Source: Apostichopus japonicus
Lineage: Eukaryota; Echinodermata; Holothuroidea; Aspidochirotida; Stichopodidae
Direction of reading: 5' to 3'
DNA length: 64,000 bases
NCBI RefSeq assembly: GCF_037975245.1
Contig: NC_092574.1
Span: forward strand, 26,766,713 to 26,830,712
Part shown: in pieces, positions 46,201 through 56,890 of the stretch
How positions within the stretch are numbered: the stretch's first letter is position 1
How the letters are laid out: each line of letters opens with the position of its first letter
The notes under the pieces: model-generated
The model's database searches: none
What the model was told of the DNA's origin: nothing
Seen by the model: the letters and a program-made list of their open reading frames with translations, nothing else
Made by a program: the position numbers and the translations under genes

Positions 46201-47022
46201 CATTTTGCAAATCTCAATTGGTTTGTAGCATCGCTGATATTCTAAAGTTCAGTTTACTGCCTTTGACAGGCAATCAAGCTGGACGTCTCTAGAGGCTATG
46301 TGTGTATATGTGTTGTGCGCGTGTAAAGCCACATACCTTGTACACACGATATATAAAGACTTCACGTGGTCCAAGAATCTGAACTTGGAAAAGTCGGCAC
46401 ATGAATGATAGATTGATCATACGACTTCACAAATTCGCTGTTTCCCATAGAATTACAGGAATCCTTGTATACCTCTCCTTCTTCGGGTAACCATGTGTAT
46501 TCTTAGCCACTCAAGTCATAATTTGAATGCTTGAATGTTTTAGGTTTCCTAATATGGTAAGAAACTGCTCGGAGCCTGGTTGCGAGTCTGTTCTTTCTAT
46601 AATAATAAAAGTAGAGACTTCTTCATGTGTTCAACTATTAGCGATGAGATATCATACTTAGCCTTGTTCAAGTCTACAACCTATAGCCTAATGGGAAGGA
46701 ATGCTTCATCATTATATCTCTCAAAAGGAATCAAATTATTCTTAGTTGCATGTGGTTCATAATTTATTACTACGCATCCCTATCACATATATAAGTTTAT
46801 ATTTTAATCTGATAAATAATCTGAAAATTGTAACGTTTCGCAGCCAGTCGAAATGCTATATTTTCAGTTACTCATAACGTTTCTCCTAAATCTCTCCTTC
46901 AGGCTTTAAACAGATCCGCGGCGGAAGACACAAGGAAAAAATTCGCTATCACTTCTATGGTTTTGACAGTTACAGTATGGATCATATATGTTGCCTTATT
47001 ATTGATTTCAATATTTCAATAA
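40249..47022 (+). CDS. Pro/Gln-rich PPxY protein with two membrane helices, four exons
   Basis: Exons 40249-40273, 43902-44422, 45959-46114 and 46903-47022, all GT/AG and in phase, give 273 residues starting MASTQENTESNVYYDIVENR. Residues about 36-182 are Pro/Gln-rich and disordered, with two PPxY WW-binding motifs (APPPYQQ near 127-130 and LPPPPYQ near 140-144). Exon 3 encodes TM1 (AITSIVLSAIATV...VPAIVLGSL, about 204-233); exon 4 has a short basic loop (ALNRSAAEDTRKKF) and TM2 (about 248-272), ending 1-2 residues later. The hairpin layout resembles CD225/dispanin-like or DUF4190-like proteins, but no family can be named firmly. PPxY motifs suggest recruitment of NEDD4-type ligases, by inference. 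The ATG context is AAGGATGG. Confidence 0.8.
40300..42790. other. Large intron 1 of the two-TM gene, no other gene
   Basis: AT-rich intron sequence. The short frames (for example at 40554-40781) show no recognisable domain and no splice support. Confidence 0.45.
42796..43072 (+). mobile_element. LINE (CR1/L2-like) 3'-end fragment
   Basis: In one frame it reads RTSTDGESCFARSAPQL, stop, NSLPLHLKTIQ, then STFQKELKTLLF. That is the typical C-terminus of CR1/L2-like ORF2 (APxLWNSLP...FKxxLKTxLF) with the Trp codon mutated to TAG. It is followed by a 3' UTR containing AAAGCGCTTTACAAATTCTT and an ATTATTATG microsatellite-like end. The copy is 5'-truncated, in the intron of the two-TM gene. Confidence 0.8.
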
Positions 47023-47205
47023 TTTCAATAATAGGAGGCTAAGAGGCTGTGGTGCAGAGGCTGCGCTGAAGTAACCCGCTGGTTTCAACTCGAGGAAGGA
47101 ACCATATAGCGGGCAATAAACGTTGAAATAGATATCTATACATTAACTTAGCAATTAAAAGGAATATTTTACTCTTATGTAAATGGTGGTCAGGTATTAA
47201 ACTCA

Positions 47206-47330
47206 GCCTGTGGTTGTTCGCCAACAGCCTCAACATTATCAACAAATTGTACAGTTTTGTATGCTGCAGTTGTCGTTAAGTATGTAACATATAATATTAT
47301 TCATGTTGATATCTATTTGTCAGAGATAGC
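47206..47330 (+). pseudogene. Decayed copy of the 3' part of two-TM gene exon 2 plus donor
   Basis: Closely resembles 44380-44500: CAGCCTCAACA then TCAACAAATTGTACAGTTTT (original CAACAAATGGTATGCAGTTT), continuing past the splice donor into the intron (GTTAAGTATGTAACAT). It lies about 180 bp after the stop codon of the parent gene. This indicates an old tandem duplication. No following exons were recognised. Confidence 0.65.
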
Positions 47331-47994
47331 TAGAGAATACGCATCAGAAAGCTGAGTTATTTAAAGCCTGTTGCTTCAAACAAATTGTTCTCTCTACAAG
47401 AGTATAACAGAGACTGAGGATAAACTGTACAGTACATATATACAGAAACAAGATTACTTTAAGGTAACAAACTAACAATACAACTTGATTAACCTATAGT
47501 CTGAAGCAGAGCTGTAAAAAAAGACACTTAACAGTTCCACAAACGGCCTTCTTTCTGAATACATATAATAGAGCTAGGAACTTAAAGGTATATAAAGAGT
47601 ATTAAATAGAATGTGAGACTACACTTAGCAACAGTATTCCTCAACTTTCTAACAAAAAATCTAAGCATAGCTGATTTTGAAGCATGGGTTTACAAAGGAA
47701 TATTCAATCTATGGTCATTTCACAAACTGGTATGCTGCCAAACAGATTACCTTCAAGGACTTTTGTGCATATTAGTACTAGACTAAAGTACCTGTGTACA
47801 ATCCGAGAGATTTACACGTCTTACATCCTTCAACCTCAAGAGACTTACATCCTTCAACCCCATTCCCCCACTCCCTCCCCTCCCATGCCTGGTATCCATT
47901 ACTGTTCCTGTGCAGGTGTCATAGATCTAAGAACACCGTACTTGATCAAACTCTTTTATTTTTTCTCGTTCTCAGTTGTGTCCTTGACAATAAG
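47331..47994. other. No gene recognised
   Basis: Unassigned sequence between the decayed exon and the start of duplication copy B. A 113-codon frame at 47684-48025 runs into the antisense of the URAD exon copy and has no support. Confidence 0.4.
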
Positions 47995-48020
47995 TAGTAG
48001 TATGCTAAATGGAGACTCAC

Positions 48021-48207
48021 CCTGAAAAGGAAGATGATCCAGAAACTTACAGAGAGTTGCGTGTAAATCCCTTACTCTACAGAATGGTCTATCAGACCAG
48101 GCTGCTAATGGTATCATGGGAGTCTTAGCAACAACATTTGCCAGATAGTCACCAAACTCTTTGTAGCCTAAATTATTGATGTCTTCAAGAGATTTCACTT
48201 TAGCCAT
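48021..48207 (-). pseudogene. Orphan duplicate of URAD-like exon 1
   Basis: Same 187-bp coding exon as 24069-23883, with intact ATG, frame and GTGAGT donor. It differs by Ser-to-Arg and Asn-to-His changes plus one silent change, and one base just before the ATG. No exon 2 lies downstream on the minus strand within reach (the two-TM gene follows). It is probably a non-functional gene fragment, unless it is spliced to something unrecognised. Confidence 0.85.
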
Positions 48208-48309
48208 GGTAACAATTCCCCTATTTGCACAAAGAAAGAAAGACAGAAACACCAACATACAATACTGAAACAGCACAAGCATAATATATTCAAAATTGAG
48301 CTGCAAGCA

Positions 48310-50528
48310 TAAAATTTAACTAGATTCACCGGCATGAACTGAGTTTATTAAAATCAAACTGGATTGATCATTCCAAGGTTTACTGGTAACAGTTTCCTTT
48401 AAATATAAAAATTTACTGTTTGACTGAAAGTTTGTTTTTGCACCATCAGCAACCAGAGCTGAGAAGATATTAATACAACTTACAAGATCATACTGTACAA
48501 TACCACTATCCCTGTTTTGTTGTACTTAGCAAATTTGCAAACAAGAGATTATGTTCTTGAATCAATGTTCTTGAATCTTGAATCCAAAGAAACATAATGT
48601 TGCATCAACTTTGAGTAAATCTGAAGCTTAATAAAAGACATTGGAACCAAGAGACATTTTTCCCATGACATGTACTTTTTTCAAAATATTCCTTCAATAC
48701 TTGAATGTTTAAGACAGCAGGTTTGAGTAGTGCCAAGAAACCTTCCATAAGCAAGACTTACCTGTACCTTCAAAATACATGCAAGGATACAAGCAGTGGT
48801 TCAGTACATTCATGAAATATAAATTATCATTTCTAAAAATTGACTCCACAAACTTACAAATTACAGTACAAAAGTAATGATTTCTAAAAAGCCATTTTTG
48901 TACCTAAATCATTGCTTTAGGCATACTGTACTTATTCATTGTTAAGTAGGCTACTTAAAAAATATATTTGCTACCTACTGTTACTATGAAGTATACAACA
49001 TATCACCAACTTTGTATAATTTTGTAAGCCTACTATAGAGGCAAAAACTGCATCATTGAAGTTTAAGAAAACTAGGAAAGGGAAATTCCAAAGATTTTTC
49101 AAAACAATTAGGAAACAATTTAGATACGGTACCTTTAAATTATACCCCCTTGATATTGGGTATGAATATTATATTTGTATAATTTCTGAAAGCTTTATGG
49201 ATAATGTTTCAGACATTTCATGTTAACCTACATTATAGCCTACCAAGCACTGAAGATGAGGTGCAATGAATTTAGCACGCAAACTCTTGTCATACATTCT
49301 CAGTTTAACTTTAAAGGCATTGAAGACTCGCCCAAACAGCGTGCGGCCATCTGGAAAAAGTTAACTTTCCATTGCTTGCAAGTGACGTTTTGTTTGTGTT
49401 GCTACAAAATGCAGACAGTAATGAAACATGATACCTTGTTATCTTTAGCTGGACCTGAGATGTCGGTCGCTGTATTGTTTGTACCAGAGCCAAATATACG
49501 ACTCTGGTTTGTACACTGTGCTGTGGGTATTGACTGCAGCTGTATGTACTGACTATACACTAGTGTCTATGTGCTGATGGTAGCAAGCTGTGTGTGTGTA
49601 TTTTCTGGGATAGATGGTGGTGTCTAACACTTCTGTTATAACTCATTCGAAACTAGGTCAGATTACCGGCATTAGGTGTTTCTTTTTGCGCCAGTCTTCA
49701 CACCCTTTAACTGTATCTTTTACTGACATTACTGTGTTCTCACAATCTCTGTAACCATTTCATTGTTTCAAGTTTACAAGATGTTTTAGGAATAAGATAT
49801 GGCTCAATATGTGAACATTTAGGTTTACGGACATGCTATCATGATGTAAACAACAATGGCTTATCTGACTAAATTATGGCCTACACTAGCCGTATACTGG
49901 CATAGGACTAAGGTAGATCTTGACTAAATTAAGGCCTACGCTAGTCGTAGGCTGGCCTAAGTTAGCTTATCATCATGGCACAATGAAGTTACGAATTACG
50001 GCCTGGTAATGAATAAACTAATCCACTCCTAAGTAAGGCCGATATCTAACAATATGACTGATTAAAAAACCATTATATAAAACCCAACCTACAGCACAAT
50101 TACCACGAATAGGCAAAACTCGTATCGCCAGGCCGAAACTGGGAAATTACAGTCACGAGTAACACTAACAGCTATCGACTTTTACATTGTGTGTCTACGT
50201 GACTGATCTACACTAGTTTACGTACGTACCAGGGCACAGATATCATCGGAACGGTCCCAAAGGACTTGAAACCAAGTGACCATTTTGCCGCATCGAAGTA
50301 AGCTAATTTTAGAAAATTTCGTATCCAGTTAGTAGTTGGGGTGTTACTGTGGATATAAGTACTTTGATGCTGTTGAGATTGGGCTAGGTGGGAAAGAGGG
50401 TATGGAAAGACCGAGGAAGATGCGGAAAAGGTTTGGAAGGGAAAGGAATGGGTTTGGACGGGTGTAAGGCCGGGTGTGTCAGAGTTTTTGGATGGATCCT
50501 TACTCGCTTATTCAACACTGACATGTTA
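48310..50528. other. Noncoding interior of duplication copy B
   Basis: Counterpart of 24170-25699 plus 29174-29805. It includes the two empty insertion sites. No gene recognised. Confidence 0.5.
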
Positions 50529-50536
50529 GCTATACT

Positions 50537-50894
50537 CAAGGGCGTAGGAACCGGGGGGGGGGCGGAGCTGTAAAAAATAAAGAGGGGCGGAAGTATCATT
50601 CCGCCCCCCCCCTGCTTCGCAAGTCAGAAAACCCCTTTTTCATTTCCAAATGCGAAAAAAAATCTCATTTGGAGCACCAACTTGCATATAAGGCCAGGTG
50701 AAAATGCAAAATTATATACAAAAAGGAGTGGGTGGGTTGAAGTGTGCTATATTGCACCAAATTGCATCTGAGGCCACCTAGAAATGCAAATAAAAAGCAA
50801 AAGGGAAGGGGGACACCCCCTCCCCTTAGACCCCTCCCCCAGACCGGCCATCAGTCTTCAGCCCCCCACTCAAAAGTACCTTCCTACGCCACTG
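50537..50894. mobile_element. hAT-type MITE (358 bp), copy-B partner of 29814-30170
   Basis: TSD GCTATACT at 50529-50536 and 50895-50902. Orthologous within the duplication to 29814-30170, with differences mainly in G and C homopolymer length. Confidence 0.9.
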
Positions 50895-51389
50895 GCTATA
50901 CTGTTGACAGTGGCGTAACCAGCGGGGGAGGGTACAAAGGGATACCCAATCAAATGTCTTGCACCCCCACTTGCTCCGAAAATGACATTGGTGATCCAAA
51001 GAAATGGACGAAATTTACCAGTGCATTTATAGGTCTTAGATCTGTATAGACCCCGACTATAGCACGTTATCATGGCAGAGTTTCTTGAGATTACGTTATC
51101 GACCTGCCTTGGTCGTATGTCGTAACATCACCTCTTTTCACTCATTGGTCTGCAACGCTTGCCACATATTTTTCTTGCATGAGGTTCTTTGTGTGAACGC
51201 TGTGTGATTATAACTACATTATAGACATAGGACATACTTCCACACAGTGTTTACACAAAGAGCCTAATGGTGTTAAGAAGCTATACAGGCAAATTGTAGA
51301 GCATGAGGTTGATTTACGAACGTGGCAGGTCGATTACGTAATCACAAAACTTTCCTAGCTATAGCGTGCTATAATTGGAGCAGGGAGTT

Positions 51390-51421
51390 GTTAAACCAGG
51401 GAGTTAACTCCCTGGTTTAAC
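51390..51421. repeat. Perfect 32-bp palindrome at the counterpart of a copy-A insertion
   Basis: It reads GTTAAACCAGGGAGTT and then its exact reverse complement, centred on GTTAAC. Copy A at this site has GTTGTTAA, the 577-bp element 30673-31249, then GTGGTTTAACC. The palindrome could be an excision footprint or a simple rearrangement. Confidence 0.7.
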
Positions 51422-51429
51422 CAGTTCGC

Positions 51430-52488
51430 GGTTGACGTTAATTCGTAATTGACGGGTATTCTCAATCTATACCAGCCAATTGCGTCTCAAGTTAAATATT
51501 ATCCTTTTCATTTTGCTTTCTGTCTTCGCCATTCGCCCCCCCCCCCTTCGCCACAAACTCTACCCTACGAGATAACCAGCTACCATGCTACTTGTATCTT
51601 GTATCAGGGAGATAACAACTCCCTGCTTGTATTTTGTGTATGTTTATAACCTTATACCATTGTTTTATCATCCGAAACTAATCCGATATAAGTTGTTATT
51701 GGAAGCTGCAGCATGATATATTACGTAATTTCAAGATGGCACAGGTGAATTCACACAGAATGATCATTCGTTAGAATATGCCTAACCGAAATATTGTTTC
51801 CAACGACTTTACAGATTTCAGTCGATTAATGTAATAAAACCAATGGACTATGGCCCTGGACAAACACTTTTGTAGTGGCTGAATGAATGAAGCCTAATTC
51901 GATGAAACTGACATTCATATACACATTTATTTAAACCATAGTTAGAGTAAATCATAGACAATGGGATAGCTTAAAATGTACTGATGAAAGAATAGTACAG
52001 AAAAAAAAGACGACAAAACAATTGAAAAGACGAAAAAATGAACCCAATTGTCAAAATCCCATAGCTATACCATGTATTCTAATTTTTAAGTTTATCCAAA
52101 TTCTAAATTAGATTGGGCCAATTAAAAGTATTACTGAAACCAGAATGAAAACGCATTGAGGTTTCGATGGCTTCATTGCACTAGACTTCTGCTTGTCAAC
52201 CAGAAACAGCTGTTACAATATTAATTAATGTCCCGAACCACTATGTTGATATACAATTACACTAAGGCATGGTAAACCCAGGTCAGTCTATTGTACGTGG
52301 CAATACACACCTCCACCAAAAACAATATGATTATTGTATTCAATGTGATGCATCCACACACCAAATATGAGAATTATCATGCAACGATTCCCATCGTTAG
52401 ATTTCATGTAAAAGGCTTTTCAGAGTTTGACCTCTGGTGACCTCAAATGACATTTGACAAGCAACAGGATTCTTGTACACAGTATGGC
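51430..52488. other. Duplicated noncoding sequence
   Basis: Counterpart of 31258-32300 in copy A. It has a C-run near 51536 and a roughly 20-bp extra segment near 51600 relative to copy A. No gene recognised. Confidence 0.45.
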
Positions 52489-52493
52489 AAATC

Positions 52494-52747
52494 TGTAATA
52501 TTCGTGATGATAATTATACAAGAGATGACTGAAAGAGGAGTTGTTATAGATTTGACTTCTGTATTCAGAGTGTCTCATTATACACACTCTTAACTACTTC
52601 TACTAACATGCGTCATATACAAACATTCCAAAGAGTGACCACAGCCCCATGCTTTTTAGGGTAGGTTGGTGGTTACAACAGGACATATTGTGGTTGCTAA
52701 AGGGTGGTGTAAAATACAATACTGTAGAATGAGTACAATATGTTACA
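52494..52747 (-). repeat. 3' LTR of the gypsy element
   Basis: 254 bp. In minus orientation it starts TGTAACATATTGTACTC and ends CGAATATTACA. The same first ~30 bases occur at 54023-53994 as the 5' LTR remnant. Confidence 0.85.
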
Positions 52748-52943
52748 TCTCCCTTTTTTCAGTTAAAATAAATTTAAGGATGTGGATGAGAAACAATTTA
52801 CTTATCCAGAAATATACTTGAATGATAATGACCTAACACTGCATAAATATAAACTCAATCTCTAGCAAAGATTCGACTACTGGTTCTAGGTTACCAAATA
52901 ACTACCGCTTCACTACCAAATTAAATTCCTTTGGTCACATTTC

Positions 52944-53990
52944 TTAGTCACTGTGCCAACGTGGTTTTGTCTTTGCTCTAATACTTCTTCGAAAATCAGT
53001 GTTCGTGGTTTGGTTCTCTGAAGAGGTTTGTTCATTGTCAGAATTAACTATGTCATTGTCGTCATGTCTGTCATAACTAAATGTTTCAGCAGTTTTAAGT
53101 AAATGTTTGCGGTTGCGTCTATACTGCACACCTTCAGCTGTCTCTACATAGTATGATCTGGGCTGATCAGCCTTAGATACAATAGTGGCTGGTTTCCAAC
53201 CTTTGTCAGTCTGTAGGCGAATATTATCTTCTGGTTGCAATTCTGGTAATTTCTTTGTCTGTCGGTCGTAATATGTTTTTTGTGTTTGTCTCTTCTCTAC
53301 CAGTCTTTTGTGTACTGTCTCTGGCTTCAGTATTTTCGGCTTGAGTAAATGTTCAGTCACTGGAAGTAGGGTATTTGTCCTTCGTCCAAACAGTCGTTGT
53401 ACAGGTGATCCGAGAATATTATCTCTTGGTGTATTCCTGTAGTCCAATAAAGCTAGGTATGGATCTTGTCCACTCTTCTTTGCCTTCATTAGCAAAGCCT
53501 TTGCAATCTGCACCCCTTTCTCTACCATGCCGTTAGACTGAGGATGGTATAGACCAGACTTAATATGATGAAATTTATAAAGATTCGAAAAACTGTCAAA
53601 TTGCCAACTTTTGAATTGGGGTCCATTATCTGTGATTAGAACATCTGGAATACCATGGCGTGCAAATTGTGATTTACAATGTACTTTAACAGTTTCACTC
53701 TTGTTACTAGGTAAATGTGAAATTTCAAAGTACCCAGAGAAATAATCAATTAAAATCAAATAGTTATTTCTATTCCACTCAAAGAGATCAGCACCCAGCT
53801 TCTGCCAAGGTCTTTGAGGAATCTCATGAGATGTTAGAGGTTCCTTTTGATTCTGCCTTCTGTGTGTGTTACAGATGGAACACTTTGGAGTTAAATCTTC
53901 AATTTCAGCACTCATTTGAGGCCAAAACATAATGTCCCTTGCTCTTCGTTTACATTTTTCAACACCAAGGTGAGCATTGTGGACTTGACT
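52944..53990 (-). pseudogene. gypsy integrase, open reading frame without its own start
   Basis: About 345 continuous codons. The N-terminal HHCC zinc region (HNAHLGVEKCKRRARDIMFW, then CSICNTH) is followed by the DDE core: Asp in GADLFEW, Asp in ITDNGPQF and Glu in HPQSNGMVEKG. The C-terminal part is Lys-rich (YYDRQTKKLPELQPED) and ends KTKPRWHSD. It resembles K02A2.6/Mag-type gypsy integrases. The frame is intact, but the upstream pol is deleted and the 5' LTR truncated, so expression or mobility on its own is unlikely. Confidence 0.88.
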
Positions 53991-54319
53991 TAAAATACTG
54001 TAGAATGAGTACAATATGTTACAAAATCCATATACCATGTAGCCTATATATGAAAAGTATAAGATCTACCACGAGAAATCATGTTTTAAAGGTTTTCAGG
54101 CCTGACAATTGTTTTAAATGTACTCGTTATTTTGCGACCGTGACTAAAAGTTTACTAGCCAAAACGCAAAATTCACTCGCCATTATGACTGCCTTTCAAA
54201 TCTCCATAGTACAGAGCTGCAACATCAATACTTTTTATGAACAAATTGTGCTACGTAATTGCACATTGGAAAATTATGTTTCTGTGAAGTATGAAATTTA
54301 AACTTTGTTCCACCAGAAG

Positions 54320-56890
54320 TAAGTGATGAACAAAGTAAAAGATGTCGCAGAATTGTAAAACATTTGCAAAAATACCAACGAAGATAGCTTGGCTTCTGTT
54401 ACATTCGCGCGTTTTCTGTGCCTTAGTGTATTCGTTATATATAGATGTGCCCGATCGTTTAGTTTGCTGTAATGAGTATAATATGTGGATCGAGTTTGAG
54501 GTTTCTGGCTTGGAATGTGATTTTAATTCAGCGTCAAGTCAAGATATTGTGTTTGTTATCGATAAGTGTGTGAAATTTAAGGAATTAGAGGAGCTATTGA
54601 ATAGCTGTAATTGTGAATGGACTGAAGTCAGGTATAGTAGTAGGACTGTAACTAGTGCAGTTGTAGGAAGGGAGTTTTGTGAAGATGTTCCAAATTGCAA
54701 TGGATTCGAGGTGTTACCTGTGGAGGAGTGCGTGATGTTTGTGATGGGAATGAATTCTCCCAGGAGGGAAATGTGTGTGGTTAGTAGTGGACGAATTACG
54801 TGGTGATTGTGATGTGATTGACGATGGAAGTGTGTTTGAAAACAACAGTCAGTGGGACGGGAGAAGTCAAAAGGAAGAATGGTCTTGTGTGAAGATTCAC
54901 TGAAGCGGTATGTGGACCGAGAGTTCTTCAGGGCGGATAAATCAAAAAGGGTCAGGGTATATTTGCCAGGTGCCAAATTCTAGGATGTCAGTGAAGGGGT
55001 AAACAAAATCGTGTCAGATGAGGAGGTGGTTGTGTAGGCACCAATAATATGCAGAAGGAGTCACTCGACAAACTCGGTCAAGGTATCACGAATGGTTGTG
55101 TCGCCTAGCATCAACTCGTGCTAAAGTTGTCATCTGTCTATTGCCAAGATTTGACAACAAGGTTCAGTCACATAAGATGGTAAATTGGAATAGTTTCTTT
55201 CATAGTCTGTGTTCTGACTTCGGCTTCACAGTTGTGACATGTGGTCATGTTTCCAGGGTAGAAGGGATTTGTTTGCCAAGGATGGGTTGCACTTAGCTAA
55301 TACTGGGGCCTTGATGTTTGGTAGGATGGTGAATTACTCTGTTGAACAGCTATGTTTAAACAAATGTTAAATTGGGGGGGGGGGGCGATGGGCAGGCATA
55401 AATTTGGATAAGGATTATATTTCAGTGGAGGTGCTTATAGGCATTTTCAAAGCAAGGAAAGTGATAGTCATAGTTCTAACATTATCAGGAGGCATGCTAA
55501 GGTACATAGTTTCAGGATAGGCTGAAGATTGTCTTTACCAATGCTAGAAGTATTCGTTAAATTTTGCTGAATTTACTATTCTTCTTGAGGATCTGAAACG
55601 TGATGTGTTTGGTATCACATAATCTTGGTAAAGAGGGGACCTTGATAGTGCTGAAGTTTCCTACCGGGGGTATGTTGTGTCAGGCGCGTAGCCAGGAATT
55701 TGCCAAGGGAGGGGCGAAATTGTAGATTCGGCATTGCAAACTATCTAAACGTAGCGCCACCATGATTGGGGCGAGGCCTCCAGATCGCTGGAAATGGCAC
55801 TTCCCAGGCCTTGTAAGTTGCATCTTAGCATTTTCTCTTTTGAAAATACTAGCGATATCATAAAAACATTAAAACAATTTTTTATTAAATATGCTCAAGG
55901 GGGGGGGGGGGCGGCTGCCCCCTTCGCCCCCTTGGCTACGCGCCTGTGTTGTGTATCGTCAGGACAGAAGGGATACTCATAATAGTATATATGGGGGAGT
56001 TATACTGTATGTTAGGGTGATATTGTAAGTGTTGAGAAATCTCAGTTGCAAGGTTCTTTGTAAATTCTGTCTTGTGCGAGTTGTCCACTCTAAGAGGTCC
56101 GGTGATGTTCTAACTATTGGCGTTGTTTACCGTTCTCTTAACAGCAGCGAAGATAATGATGTCTTGCTGTTTGATATATAATTAGAGAGGCTGCTAAAGG
56201 TGATGTTGTTATAAAAGGCGACTTTCATTTTCCTGACATTAATTGGATAGATGGTTCCAGTAGTAGGAAGGGGAATAACTTCCTAGATGTTTTTCAAGAT
56301 TGCTTTTTACATCAGCATGTTACTTTCCCTACTAGGGGGGGGGTAACATCCTGGATCTTGTTTTGAGTTCTGATCCAAGTAATGTTGTTGATTTGACGGG
56401 TTAAGGAAAACTAGGGACTAGCGATCATGATAAACTAGCCTTTAATATTGTTTGAGAGGTCGTAAATTCTGTTAGCAAGGAAAAAGTCCCTGATTTTCGA
56501 GATCAGATACAGAGGCAATTGAAACTTTACGAAAGGGTACAGATTTGATTAATTTGTTTAGAGAATTGAGTGCTTCTCAGACTTGGAGTTGTTTAGCTGA
56601 TTCGGTCATTATTGAAATTCATGTTCCGTGGAAGAATATTTGTCGTAAATGCAGTATGCCTTCCTGGATGAATAAGAAAGTTAGATGTGCAATTAGGCAA
56701 ATATGTAGAATGTGGAAGTTGTTTAGGAGGACTAATTCTGAATCTCGTTTTCCAAGCTTAAAATTCATCTGCTGAAGGCAAAACGCTTAGTCTCTGATGC
56801 GAAATGGAATTTCGAAAATAGCATTGCCTTAAATATTAAGGAAAACCCAAAGGCCTTCTTTTCTTATGTCAGGTCAAAGCAGAAATATAC
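54320..56890 (+). mobile_element. Degenerate CR1-like LINE, copy B (5' part)
   Basis: Counterpart of 32640-35010. The ORF1-like start (about 54.43-54.8 kb: MDVPDRLV-like, then KCVKFKELEELLNSC) is open longer than in copy A. The esterase-type and endonuclease-like parts follow with frameshifts and a poly-G run near 55374. It is interrupted by the hAT MITE 55681-55946. Similarity stops near 56885; the reverse transcriptase is absent. Confidence 0.75.
55681..55946 (+). mobile_element. hAT-type MITE (266 bp) in copy B only, 8-bp TSD
   Basis: Ends CAGGCGCGTAGCCAGGA and TGGCTACGCGCCTG. A perfect TSD TGTTGTGT lies at 55673-55680 and 55947-55954. Copy A keeps the single site at 34030-34037. The two-box module is present (CTAAACGTAGCGCCACC at 55745; GATCGCTGGAAATGGCAC after it). 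It defines the family of the larger elements at 1-1592. Confidence 0.92.

Larger units (their letters stand above)
52494..54023 (-). mobile_element. Ty3/gypsy element, internally and 5'-deleted, 5-bp TSD
   Basis: The insertion is flanked by AAATC at 52489-52493 and 54024-54028; copy A has the single site near 32299. In minus orientation the 3' LTR is 52494-52747 (254 bp, TG...CA), preceded by a polypurine tract (AAAAAAGGGAGA). The 5' LTR is reduced to its first ~30 bases (53994-54023), which join directly to integrase sequence. gag, protease, reverse transcriptase and RNase H are missing. The intact TSD shows that the deletion is internal. Confidence 0.9.
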
